A DNA stretch of 64,000 nucleotides from Streptomyces sp. TG1A-60 (GTDB taxonomy: Bacteria; Actinomycetota; Actinomycetes; Streptomycetales; Streptomycetaceae): assembly GCF_037201975.1 (NCBI RefSeq), contig NZ_CP147520.1, positions 4,836,001-4,900,000 on the forward strand, in the 5' to 3' direction. A model generated the notes under the pieces. The model worked only from the letters and a program-made list of their open reading frames with translations, was not told the origin of the DNA and made no database searches. Within the stretch, counting starts at the first letter, position 1; the number at the start of each line of letters is the position of its first letter. A program made the translations under genes and the position numbers. Positions 10,136 to 18,800 of this stretch are shown here, one piece after another.

Positions 10136-10939
10136 GTGCTGACTGTGACCTCTGTGAACGTGAACGGGCTGCGGGCCGCCGCGAAGAAGGGCTTCGTGGA
10201 GTGGCTCGCCGGGACCTCGGCGGATGTGGTGTGCCTGCAGGAGGTGCGGGCCGAGCCGGAGCAGTTGCCGCAGGGGGTGCGCCGGCCCGAGGGGTGGCAT
10301 GTCGTGCACGCCCCGGCCGCCGCCAAGGGGCGCGCTGGGGTGTCGCTCTACAGCCGTCGCGAGCCCGACCGGATCCAGGTCGGCTTCGGCTCGGCCGAGT
10401 TCGACGGCAGCGGACGGTACGTCGAGGCCGACCTGCCCGGTGTCACCGTGGCCAGCCTCTATCTGCCCTCCGGTGAGGTGGGGACCGAGCGGCAGGACGA
10501 GAAGGTCCGGTTCATGGGGGAGTTCCTCGCCTATCTGAAGGAGCTGCGGGAGCGGGCCGCCGCCGACGGGCGTGAGGTCGTGGTCTGCGGCGACTGGAAC
10601 ATCGCCCACCGCGAGGCCGACCTCAAGAACTGGCGGGGAAACAGGAAGAGTTCCGGGTTCCTGCCGGAGGAGCGGGCCTGGCTCGGGCGGGTCTTCGACG
10701 AGGGGGAGGGGGCATACGTCGACGTCCTGCGAGCCCTGCACCCCGACGTCGAGGGGCCGTACACCTGGTGGTCGTACCGGGGGCGGGCCTTTGACAATGA
10801 TTCAGGTTGGCGGATCGACTATCAGGTGGCCACGGCCGGGCTCGCCGCCAAGGCGGTCAAGGGGTTCGTGGAGCGGGCGGCCACGCACGCCGAGCGGTGG
10901 TCCGACCATGCGCCGGTGACGGTGGTCTACGACCTCTGA
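10136..10939 (+). CDS. xthA: exodeoxyribonuclease III (AP endonuclease family 1)
   Basis: The 267-residue protein shows the full set of exonuclease III motifs: SVNVNGLRAA at the N-terminus (metal-binding Asn), LQEVRAEPEQ (catalytic Glu), YLPSG, GDWNIAHREADLKN (Asp/Asn of the active site), GWRIDYQVA and the terminal SDHAPV with the catalytic His. It cleaves DNA at abasic sites and removes 3'-blocked ends in base-excision repair in the cytoplasm. Length is normal for the family. The start is the GTG at 10136 because the first motif begins six residues later and a -10 box sits just upstream. It converges with the MerR gene, leaving only 12 bases between the stop codons. Confidence 0.92.
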   Translation: MLTVTSVNVNGLRAAAKKGFVEWLAGTSADVVCLQEVRAEPEQLPQGVRRPEGWHVVHAPAAAKGRAGVSLYSRREPDRIQVGFGSAEFDGSGRYVEADLPGVTVASLYLPSGEVGTERQDEKVRFMGEFLAYLKELRERAAADGREVVVCGDWNIAHREADLKNWRGNRKSSGFLPEERAWLGRVFDEGEGAYVDVLRALHPDVEGPYTWWSYRGRAFDNDSGWRIDYQVATAGLAAKAVKGFVERAATHAERWSDHAPVTVVYDL

Positions 10940-10951
10940 GAACTCTTGCCC

Positions 10952-11617
10952 TCACTGCGTGCCGGACTGCCGCAGCCGGCGGTCCAGGGCCAGTGACAGT
11001 TCCGCCTCCGCCACGCTCTTCGCGAGGGGGCGGAGGCGTCGGAGATCCTCGGGAGTGCGGTCGGGCCGGGTGAGGATCAGGTCGGTGAAGAGGGCGGCGA
11101 GGGCTTCGGCGTGTGTGCGTACGCGGCGGCCCGCGGCGAGGACGTCGGCGAGGGGGACGCCCTCGCGGACCAGGGCGGCCGAGACGTCGAGGAGGCGGCG
11201 GCTGATGTGGACGATCTCACCGCCGTCGGTGGCGAGGTAGCCGAGTTCCAGGGCGGCGGAGAGGTTCTCCGGGGTCGCCTGGTCGCCGAAGTGGTCGGCG
11301 AGTTCCTCGGGGGAGAGGCGGACCGGGACCTCCTCGGTGGGGGCGCCCAGGCCGAGCAGTTCGCCCACGTGGCGGCCCTGGTCGAAGGCCTCGGCCAGCT
11401 CGGCGATACCGCTGAGGGTGTGGCCGCGCTCCAGCAGCGCGGAGATCGTGCGCAGCCGGGCCAGATGGGTGTCGTCGTACCAGGCGATACGGCCCTCGCG
11501 GCGGGGCGGCGGGATCAGTTTGCGCTCCCGGTAGAAGCGCAGGGTGCGTACGGTGATGCCGGCCTTCCCGGCCAGCTCCTCCATGCGGTACTCGCGCCGC
11601 TCGCCGTCGTCTGCCAC
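10952..11617 (-). CDS. MerR-family transcriptional regulator
   Basis: This 221-residue protein begins with a MerR winged helix-turn-helix (residues about 10-78: YRMEELAGKAGITVRTLRFY, then RLRTISALLERGHTLSGIAE). A ~140-residue alpha-helical C-terminal region follows that lacks metal-binding cysteines, so the effector is probably an organic molecule. It is divergent from the monooxygenase-hydrolase-SDR operon and is the natural candidate to control it. The start is a GTG without a ribosome site but with TAGGCT six bases upstream, suggesting a leaderless transcript. A shorter version from an internal ATG (MEELAGKAG) would cut into the DNA-binding domain. Confidence 0.85.
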   Translation of the reverse strand: MADDGERREYRMEELAGKAGITVRTLRFYRERKLIPPPRREGRIAWYDDTHLARLRTISALLERGHTLSGIAELAEAFDQGRHVGELLGLGAPTEEVPVRLSPEELADHFGDQATPENLSAALELGYLATDGGEIVHISRRLLDVSAALVREGVPLADVLAAGRRVRTHAEALAALFTDLILTRPDRTPEDLRRLRPLAKSVAEAELSLALDRRLRQSGTQ

Positions 11618-11618
11618 G

Positions 11619-11646
11619 CGGGAAGCCTATGCTGTACCGCCGGTAA
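11619..11646 (-). promoter_or_regulatory. MerR gene promoter with inverted repeat
   Basis: On the minus strand TAGGCT (11624-11629) lies six bases before the GTG start. Immediately upstream is the imperfect palindrome TACCG-C-CGGTA (11635-11645). MerR regulators bind inverted repeats within their promoters, so this may be the autoregulatory operator and could also serve the divergent operon. Confidence 0.35.
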
Positions 11647-11775
11647 CTCGGCAGCTCCCGACCTCTACCCATCGGTACGGTCCTGCCCTACGCTCCCCAC
11701 TGCGCCAGTGATGACTGGCGTGGACATGTGGTGCGAACGCGGTGGGCGCACGCGACGAGGCGTGGAGGTACCGGG

Positions 11776-13446
11776 ATGGCCGAGCGGGAGCAAGGGCGGC
11801 GGGAGCGAGGGCCGCATGTGCGGGTGGCGGTGATCGGTTCCGGCTTCGGCGGGCTCGGGGCCGCCGTGCGGCTGCGGCGCGAGGGGATCACCGATTTCGT
11901 CGTCCTGGAGCGGGCGGCGTCCGTCGGCGGCACCTGGCGGGACAACGACTACCCGGGGTGCGCCTGCGATGTGCCGTCCCACCTCTACTCGTTCTCGTTC
12001 GCGCCCAACCCCGACTGGCCGCGCGTCTTCTCCGGGCAGGAGCACATCCGCGCGTATCTGGAGCGGGTGGCGGACGTCTTCGGGCTCCGGCCGCACATCC
12101 GCCTCGACTCCGACGTGACGATGATGCGGTGGGACGCGGAGCGGCTGCGCTGGGAGATCGGGACCAGCGGCGGGTCGCTCTCCGCCGACATCGTCGTCTC
12201 CGCGACCGGGCCGCTCTCCGACCCGAGGATCCCGACCGAGGCCGAGCTGCCGGGGCTCGACTCCTTCCCCGGCAAGGTCTTCCACTCCGCCCGCTGGGAC
12301 CACGGGTACGACCTGCGCGGCAAGCGGGTCGCGATGATCGGTACGGGGGCCTCGGCGACCCAGATCGTGCCGGCGATCCAGCCCGAGGCCGGCCGGCTCA
12401 CCCTCTTCCAGCGGACCCCGCCGTGGGTGCTGCCTCGCGTCGACCGGGGCATCGGCGGCGTCGAGCGGTGGCTGCACCGGCAGCTGCCCTTCACCGCGCA
12501 GGCCCGGCGCGGACTGCTGTGGGGCATCCGGGAGTTGCAGGTCCAGGCCTTCACCAAGCGCCCCAAGGCGCTGGGCGTGGTGGAGCAGGTGGCGAAGCGG
12601 CATCTGGCCCGGACCGTCAAGGATCCGGACCTGCGGGCGCGGCTCACCCCCGACTACCGCATCGGCTGCAAGCGCATCCTGCTGTCCAACACCTACTATC
12701 CGGCGCTCACACAGCCGAACGTCGACGTGGTCGCCTCCGGGCTGGCCCGGGTGGACGGCTCCACGCTCGTCGCCGCCGACGGGTCCACCGCCGAGGCCGA
12801 CGCGATCGTCTTCGGCACCGGGTTCCATGTCACCGACCTGCCCATCGCCGACCGGGTCGTGGGCGCCGACGGCCGGACCCTCGCCGAGGCCTGGGCGGAC
12901 AGCGGTATGCGGTCGCTGCGCGGTGCCTCCGCCGCCGGCTTCCCGAACTGGATGACGATCATCGGTCCCAACACGGGCCTCGGGAACTCCAGCATGATCC
13001 TGATGATCGAGTCCCAGCTCAACTACATGGCGGACTTCGTACGGCAGTTGGACGTGCTGGGCGGCCGGGTCGCCCTCGACGCCCGGCCCGCGGCCGTGGC
13101 GGCCTGGAACCAGCGGGTCCAGCGACGCATGGAGCGCACGGTCTGGAACACGGGCGGCTGCACCAGCTGGTACCTCGACGCGAATGGCCGCAACACCACC
13201 GTCTGGCCGGGGACGACGGCCGAGTTCCGCAGCGCGACCCGGCGGGTCGAGTTGAGTGAGTACGAGGTGCTGCGGGTGGCTCGACCGCGCACGGAAGACG
13301 CCGGTACGGCGGCAGAGACAGCGACAGGCACCGAGACAGGCACAGGGGCAGAGGCAGAGGCAGAGACAGAGACGGGCACAGAGACGAAGACGACGACCAC
13401 GACGACGGCCGAGACGGACGCGGCGAAGGTGGAGGCCGGAGCGTGA
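11776..13446 (+). CDS. flavin-dependent monooxygenase, Baeyer-Villiger type
   Basis: The 556-residue enzyme has an FAD-binding GSGFGGLGAA motif near residue 20. The Baeyer-Villiger fingerprint FPGKVFHSARW (FxGxxxHxxxW) and a second dinucleotide (NADPH) motif GTGASATQ follow. These enzymes insert oxygen next to a carbonyl to convert ketones to esters or lactones. The start at 11776 is fixed by GGAGG seven bases before the ATG; an upstream GTG-like extension lacks this. The last ~45 residues are a low-complexity Thr/Glu/Gly/Ala tail encoded by repetitive ACNGAN triplets, beyond the normal end of the family. It is the first gene of a three-gene operon with a hydrolase and an SDR, all with overlapping or near-overlapping junctions. 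Confidence 0.88.
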   Translation: MAEREQGRRERGPHVRVAVIGSGFGGLGAAVRLRREGITDFVVLERAASVGGTWRDNDYPGCACDVPSHLYSFSFAPNPDWPRVFSGQEHIRAYLERVADVFGLRPHIRLDSDVTMMRWDAERLRWEIGTSGGSLSADIVVSATGPLSDPRIPTEAELPGLDSFPGKVFHSARWDHGYDLRGKRVAMIGTGASATQIVPAIQPEAGRLTLFQRTPPWVLPRVDRGIGGVERWLHRQLPFTAQARRGLLWGIRELQVQAFTKRPKALGVVEQVAKRHLARTVKDPDLRARLTPDYRIGCKRILLSNTYYPALTQPNVDVVASGLARVDGSTLVAADGSTAEADAIVFGTGFHVTDLPIADRVVGADGRTLAEAWADSGMRSLRGASAAGFPNWMTIIGPNTGLGNSSMILMIESQLNYMADFVRQLDVLGGRVALDARPAAVAAWNQRVQRRMERTVWNTGGCTSWYLDANGRNTTVWPGTTAEFRSATRRVELSEYEVLRVARPRTEDAGTAAETATGTETGTGAEAEAETETGTETKTTTTTTAETDAAKVEAGA

Positions 13447-14387
13447 CCAGACTGACGCATGTGAAGCACGGGCCCTACGCCCCGCCCGTGGCCGTACGGG
13501 AGTTGGCAGCCGTGTCCGCCGACGGGGCCCGGCTGCACGTCGAGATGCACGGGCCGCTGGAAGACACGGCTGCCCCCACCGTGGTCCTGGTGCACGGCTG
13601 GACGTGCTCGACCGCGTTCTGGGCGGCCCAGATCCGGGACCTCTGCGTCGACCACCGGGTCGTCGCCTACGACCAGCGCGGCCACGGCCGCAGCCCCGCC
13701 TCCGCCGAGTGCGGCGCCGACGTCCTCGCCGACGATCTGGAGGCGGTGCTCGCGGCGGTGCTCGCGCCGGGCGAGAAGGCGGTGCTGGCCGGGCATTCCA
13801 TGGGCGGGATGACGGTACTGGCGGCGGCGGGGCGGGCGGCCGTCCGGGAGCACACGGCGGCGGTGCTGCTGTGCAGCACGGGCAGTTCGAGGCTGGTCGC
13901 CGAGTCGCTGGTGGTGCCCATGGGGCCCGGCCGGGTGCGCACCTGGCTCACCCGGAAGATCCTCGGTTCCCGGGCGCCGCTCGGGCCGGTCACGCCCATC
14001 GCCCGGCGGATCCTCAAGTACGGGACGATGGGCCCCGGTTCGTCGCCGGTGATGGTGGAGGCGTGCGCGCGGATCGTGCACGCGTGTCCCCGCCGGGTGC
14101 GCTACGCCTGGTCGCATGTCCTCGACACCCTCGATCTCGACCACGGCGTACGGGAGTTGACCGTGCCGACGGCCGTCGTCGTCGGCGCGGCCGACCGGAT
14201 GACCCCGCCCGTGCACGCGCGGGCGCTGGCCGCCACGCTGCCCGACTGCGTGGGCGTGAGCGAGCTGGCCGGGGTAGGGCACATGGCGCCGGTGGAGGCG
14301 CCGGAAGCGGTCACCGCCCGGATACGCGGGCTCGTGACCACGTACGTACGGACCAGGCGGGACGAGTGGGAGGAGGCGGGCGCATGA
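13443..14387 (+). CDS. alpha/beta-hydrolase fold esterase
   Basis: A 314-residue alpha/beta hydrolase. The oxyanion region is VLVHGWTCS, the RGHGRS motif follows, the nucleophile elbow is GHSMGG (Ser near residue 120), and the catalytic Asp/His lie in VVVGAADRMTP and GVGHMAPVEAP. The GTG start overlaps the stop of the monooxygenase by four bases, indicating translational coupling. In Baeyer-Villiger pathways such a hydrolase opens the ester or lactone product. The natural substrate is unknown; epoxide hydrolase or haloperoxidase-like annotations would rest on fold only. Confidence 0.87.
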   Translation: MTRLTHVKHGPYAPPVAVRELAAVSADGARLHVEMHGPLEDTAAPTVVLVHGWTCSTAFWAAQIRDLCVDHRVVAYDQRGHGRSPASAECGADVLADDLEAVLAAVLAPGEKAVLAGHSMGGMTVLAAAGRAAVREHTAAVLLCSTGSSRLVAESLVVPMGPGRVRTWLTRKILGSRAPLGPVTPIARRILKYGTMGPGSSPVMVEACARIVHACPRRVRYAWSHVLDTLDLDHGVRELTVPTAVVVGAADRMTPPVHARALAATLPDCVGVSELAGVGHMAPVEAPEAVTARIRGLVTTYVRTRRDEWEEAGA

Positions 14388-15283
14388 GCAGGGGCAGCAC
14401 CCTGGAGGGACGGGTCGCGGTCGTCACCGGGGCCGCGCGGGGCGTCGGGGAACTCCTCGCGCGCAAGCTCTCGGTGCGCGGGGTGAGGGTCGCGCTCGTC
14501 GGCCTCGAACCGGACGAGCTGAAGCGGGTCTCGGAACGGCTGTACGGCGACAGCGCGTGCTGGCACGCCGACGTCACCGACCACGAGGCCATGGCCCGGG
14601 TCGCCGAGGAGGTCAAGGAACGCTTCGGGCGCGTCGACATCGTCGTCGCCAACGCGGGCGTCGCCAACAGCGGGCCCTTCGTCGACTCCGACCCGGACTC
14701 CTGGCGGCGCGTCATCGAGGTCAACCTCGTCGGATCGGCCGTCACCGGGCGGGCGTTCCTGCCGGCGCTCATCGAGAGCCGGGGCTATCTGCTCCAGATC
14801 GCCTCCCTCGCGGCGATCACTCCGGCGCCGATGATGACGGCGTACTGCGCGTCCAAGTCGGGCGTCGAGGCGTACGCGCACTGCCTGCGCGCCGAGGTCG
14901 GGCACCAGGGGGTGGGCGTCGGGGTCGGGTATCTGTCCTGGACCGACACGGACATGGTGCGCGGCGCCGACAAGGACGAGGCGCTGCGGGAGTTGCGGGA
15001 GCGGCTGCCGTGGCCGGCGGGCAAGACGTATCCGCTGGGGCCGGCCGTCGACCGGCTCGTCGCGGGGATCGAACGGCGGTCGAGCCATGTGTACGGGCAG
15101 TGGTGGCTGCGGGGGGCGCAGGGCGTGCGCGGCTGTCTTCCCGCGCTCGTCGGGACGTTCGCGCCACGGGAGGTACGGCGCCTGGAGTCGCGGCTGCGTG
15201 GCGTGTCCAAGGGGCTGGTGGGGGCCGGTGGGGCGGCGGACGAGCGGACGCGGGGGTCGGGGCGGCGGGCCGCGAGTGACTGA
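14384..15283 (+). CDS. short-chain dehydrogenase/reductase
   Basis: This 299-residue SDR has the NAD(P) motif TGAARGVGE (residues about 16-24), NAGVAN, the catalytic Ser in QIASLAA, and Tyr-x3-Lys as YCASK. The C-terminal ~60 residues are longer than in a minimal SDR. The ATG is preceded by GGGAGGAGG and overlaps the hydrolase stop (ATGA). In this operon it most likely oxidises an alcohol to the ketone used by the monooxygenase, or reduces the reverse way. The C-terminus becomes arginine-rich and may be partly disordered. Confidence 0.87.
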   Translation: MSRGSTLEGRVAVVTGAARGVGELLARKLSVRGVRVALVGLEPDELKRVSERLYGDSACWHADVTDHEAMARVAEEVKERFGRVDIVVANAGVANSGPFVDSDPDSWRRVIEVNLVGSAVTGRAFLPALIESRGYLLQIASLAAITPAPMMTAYCASKSGVEAYAHCLRAEVGHQGVGVGVGYLSWTDTDMVRGADKDEALRELRERLPWPAGKTYPLGPAVDRLVAGIERRSSHVYGQWWLRGAQGVRGCLPALVGTFAPREVRRLESRLRGVSKGLVGAGGAADERTRGSGRRAASD

Positions 15284-15370
15284 GCGTGACTGATCGACAT
15301 GCGTGGTGTGTCCGGGCGTGTTTGTCTGGTCGAGGCCCGATCCCCCACCCACCTACGGGAGTGAAACCAC

Positions 15371-15676
15371 ATGGGCATGAAGGACCAGTTCCAGGACAAG
15401 GCCGAGCAGCTCAAGCAGCAGGCCAAGGGCAAGACAGGCCAGTCGCCGGAGGAGCGCGAGCGGGCTCAGCGGCCTGGTGAGCGAGAGCGGACCCAGCGGC
15501 CTGGTGAGCGAGAGCGGACCCAGCGGCCTGGTGAGCGCGAGCGCGAGCACGGGCAGCCGCAGCGTGGTGAGCGCGAGCACGGGCAGCCGCAGCGTGGTGC
15601 TCAGCGCCGCGACGAGGAGACCGAGCGGATGATGCGGGACGAGGACGACCGGTTCCGTCAGGACTACGACGCGTAG
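15371..15676 (+). CDS. small hydrophilic repeat protein, CsbD-like start
   Basis: The 101-residue protein begins MGMKDQFQDKAEQLKQQAKG, like short Streptomyces stress-related proteins of CsbD type, and then consists of charged repeats. Three copies of a 27-base unit encode RPGERERTQ and two copies of a 30-base unit encode EHGQPQRGER. There are no hydrophobic segments, so it should be cytoplasmic and intrinsically disordered. A ribosome site GGGAG precedes the ATG and a strong terminator follows, supporting expression. No biochemical role is known. Copy number of the repeats probably differs between strains. Confidence 0.75.
   Translation: MGMKDQFQDKAEQLKQQAKGKTGQSPEERERAQRPGERERTQRPGERERTQRPGEREREHGQPQRGEREHGQPQRGAQRRDEETERMMRDEDDRFRQDYDA
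15467..15600 (+). repeat. coding tandem repeats (27-nt x ~3, 30-nt x 2)
   Basis: Unit A (27 nt, starting CAGCGGCCTGGTGAGCGAGA) occurs at 15467, 15494 and 15521, the last truncated. Unit B (30 nt, starting GCGCGAGCACGGGCAGCCGC) occurs at 15541 and 15571. The copies are identical or nearly so, and both unit lengths are multiples of three, so copy-number change keeps the frame. Confidence 0.9.
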
Positions 15677-15702
15677 CCGCTGCGCTCGGCCTGGCCGGGA
15701 TG

Positions 15703-15743
15703 CGTGGGGTGCCCTCCCTTGTGGAGGGCACCCCGCGTTCTTT
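15703..15743 (+). terminator. intrinsic terminator after the repeat-protein gene
   Basis: GGGGTGCCCTCC (15706-15717) pairs perfectly with GGAGGGCACCCC (15723-15734) around a five-base loop, followed by a T-rich run. Confidence 0.85.
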
Positions 15744-15820
15744 GTTGGGCGGGTTCCGGGAAGCTCCGTAGAGGGGTGGACTCAGGGGGCGGATTCGTTG
15801 TGGGTGAGTGCGGGTGGTGT

Positions 15821-15860
15821 GTGGCTGGTCGGCGCAGTTCCCCGCGCCCCTTGGCGCTGC
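15821..15860. repeat. copy of an interspersed intergenic repeat
   Basis: GCTGGTCGGCGCAGTTCCCC with GCGCCCC following matches copies at 31766, 36427 and 39587 in this window. It lies between two convergent genes, as expected for a terminator-like element. Confidence 0.6.
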
Positions 15861-15867
15861 GCGCCCC

Positions 15868-18800
15868 CTATTCCCGGCGCGGGAGTCGCGGTCGGGATCT
15901 GTCGGGGGTGTCGGTGTAGTCCGGGGGGTCGGCCGGGGGGTAGGCCGTGAGGAGGTCAAGGGCCAGGGTCACCGCCGCGCCCAGTTGGGTGTGGTGGCCT
16001 TCGGCCCAGTCGAGCGGGGTGCGGAGGACCTCCAGGTCGGGGGTGACGCCCTGGTTCTCGACGGTCCAGCCGTACGTGTCGAACCAGGCGGCGTTCATGG
16101 GGACGGTGATGACGGTGCCGTCGCCGAGTTGGTGACGACCGGTCATGCCGACGACGCCGCCCCAGGTGCGGAGGCCGACGACCGGGCCGAGCTTGAGGAG
16201 TTTGAAGGCGGCGGTGATCATGTCGCCGTCGGAGGCGGTCGCCTCGTCGGCCAGGGCGACGACCGGGCCGCGCGGGGCGCTGGAGGCGTACGACACCGGC
16301 TGGGCGTCTCTCGTGAGGTCCCAGCCCAGGATCCTGCGGGTCAGTTTCTCGACGACGAGTTCGCTGATGTGGCCGCCCGCGTTGCCGCGTACGTCGACGA
16401 TCAGGGCGGGACGGGACACCTCCATGCGCAGGTCGCGGTTGAACTGGGCCCAGCCGGAGCCGCCCATGTCCGGGATGTGCAGGTAGCCGCACCGGCCGCC
16501 GCTCAACTCCCGTACGACCTCACGGCGTTTGGCGACCCAGTCCTGGTAGCGGAGGGGGCGTTCGTCGATGAGGGGGACGACGGCGACGCGGCGGGAGCGG
16601 CCCCCGCTCGCCACGTCGGAGGGGCCCGAAGGGCCTTCCTCCAAACTTTCCTCGGAAGGGGGGTGGGCGGCGGGTTGGGCGAACGTCAGCTCCACCGTCG
16701 TACCGCCCGCGCCGGCCAGCAAGGGGTACGGGCCCGTCGTGGGATCCACCGGGCGCCCGTCGACGTGGGTCAGCACGGCGCCCTCTCTGATGCCCGTGCC
16801 GGCCAGGGGGGAGCGGGCCTTGGAGTCCGAGGAGTCGCCGGGGAGGATGCGGCGGATCATCCAGCTGTCCTCCCGGCGGACGAGGTTGGCACCCAGCAGG
16901 CCCTGGCGGCGCTGGTAGTGGGGCGGTCCTTCGTTGCGGCGGGAGGGGGCGACGTACGCGTGGGACGTGCCCAGTTCGCCGAGGACCTCGCGCAGGAGGT
17001 CCGCGAACTCGTCGGGGGAGGCGACCCGCTCCACCAGGGGGCGGTACTGGTCGAGGACCCCTTCCCAGTCGATGCCGCTCATCCCCGGGTCCCAGAAGTA
17101 CGCGCGGATCAGCCGGCCGGCCTCCGCGTACGACTGGCGCCACTCGGCCGCCGGGTCGACCTCGTGCGGGACGCGCCGCAGGTCGATCCAGACGGTCGAG
17201 TCGCCGTCGCCGGACTCGGTGGAGGGAACGGCCCGCAGATCGCCCTCGTCCACCACGACCAGCCGGGAGCCGTCGCCGCTGACCGCGAACCAGTCCAGGT
17301 GCTCGACGAGTTCGGACTTCTTCGCCTTGCCGATGCTGAAGTGTTCGAGGGTCGGGCGGCCGGTCATGTCGTCCGGGTTGGCGAAGGTCTCGCCCAGGGC
17401 GCCCGAGATCGGCCAGCGCAGCCAGACCAGGCCGCCGCCCGCGACCGGGTGGAGCGCGGAGTACTTGGAGGCGGTGACCGGGAAGGGCGTGACGCGGTTC
17501 TCCAGGCCCTCGGTCTCCACGGTGACCGTGCCGTCGGTGTCCTCGTCGTCGGTCGGGCCCATGCCCCCGGCCACCGGGCGGCCGTCGGGGTTCAGTGCGA
17601 AGGGGGACGGCGTGGCGGAGGAGAGCGGGACCAGGTAGGGGCGGCAGCCCAGCGGGAAGGACAGGTCGCCGGTGTGGACGTCGTACACCGGGTCGAAGCC
17701 CCGCCAGGACAGGAACGCCAGATATCTGCCGTCCCGCGTGAACACCGGGTTCTCGTCCTCGAAGCGGCCGTCGGTGACGTCGACGACGCAACGGTCCTTG
17801 ATACGGGCCATCTTGATCTCGCGGAGGCTGCGGCCGATGCCCGGGTGGGACCAGGTCAGCCAGGCGCCGTCCGGGGAGAAGGCGAGGTCGCGGACGGGGC
17901 CGTTGACGGACCTGACGAGTTCGGTGACCTCGCCGGTCGACTCCTCCGTGCCCGCGGCGGCAGCCGCGTCGTCGGACACCGTGAGGAGGAGGACACGGCC
18001 GTCGTGCGCGGCGACGGCGAGGCGTTCGCCGCGCGGGTCCGACACCAGCTCCAGGACGCGGCCCAGTTCGCCGGAGGCGAGGCGGCGGGGCGCGCGGTCG
18101 CCGGTGGCCCGGGGCAGGTAGGCGATCTCGACCGCGTCCTCGCCGTCGGCGTCCGTCACATACGCCACCTGTCCGCCGGAGCCGAGCATCTCGGGCAGCC
18201 GGGCGCGGACGCCCGGGGTGTCGGCGATGGTCCGGGCGGGGCCGTCGCGGTGCGTCAGCCAGTACAGGCTGCCGCGTACGACGACCGCGCTGGCCCGGCC
18301 CGTCTCGTCGACCGAGATGCCGTCGACGTGCTGGGCGGCCGGCACCTGGTACGGCCGCCGGCCGGTGAGCGATCCGCAGAGCCGGACGTCGAGGCGGCGC
18401 GGAACGGCGTCGGCGGCGAGGTCGTCGACGATCCACAGGTCGCCCGCGCACTGGTACACCACCCGGGTGCCGTCGCTCGCCGCGTGCCGGGCGTAGAACG
18501 CGTCGTGGTCGGTGTGGCGGCGCAGGTCGGAGCCGTCGTACGCGCAGGAGTAGAGGTTGCCGACGCCCTCGTGGTCGGAGAGGAAGGCGATCCGGCCGCC
18601 GACGAACATGGGGGAGTGGAGGTGCCCGCCCAGGTCGGTCAGCAACCACGCGCCGTGCAGCCAGAGGCGGCCCGTCGCACCGCCCCGGTAGCGCTTCCAG
18701 GAAGCCGGTTCGTGCGGGGGCGTGCCGGTGAGGAGCAGCGTGCGGCGCTCGCCGTCGATCTCGGCGACCTGGATGGCGGAGACCGGGCCCCAGGGGAGTT

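Noticed and set aside
13256..14383. Plus-strand frame extending the SDR gene upstream through the hydrolase
   Set aside because: The extension is a shifted-frame translation of the hydrolase; the SDR starts at the ATG with a strong ribosome site.
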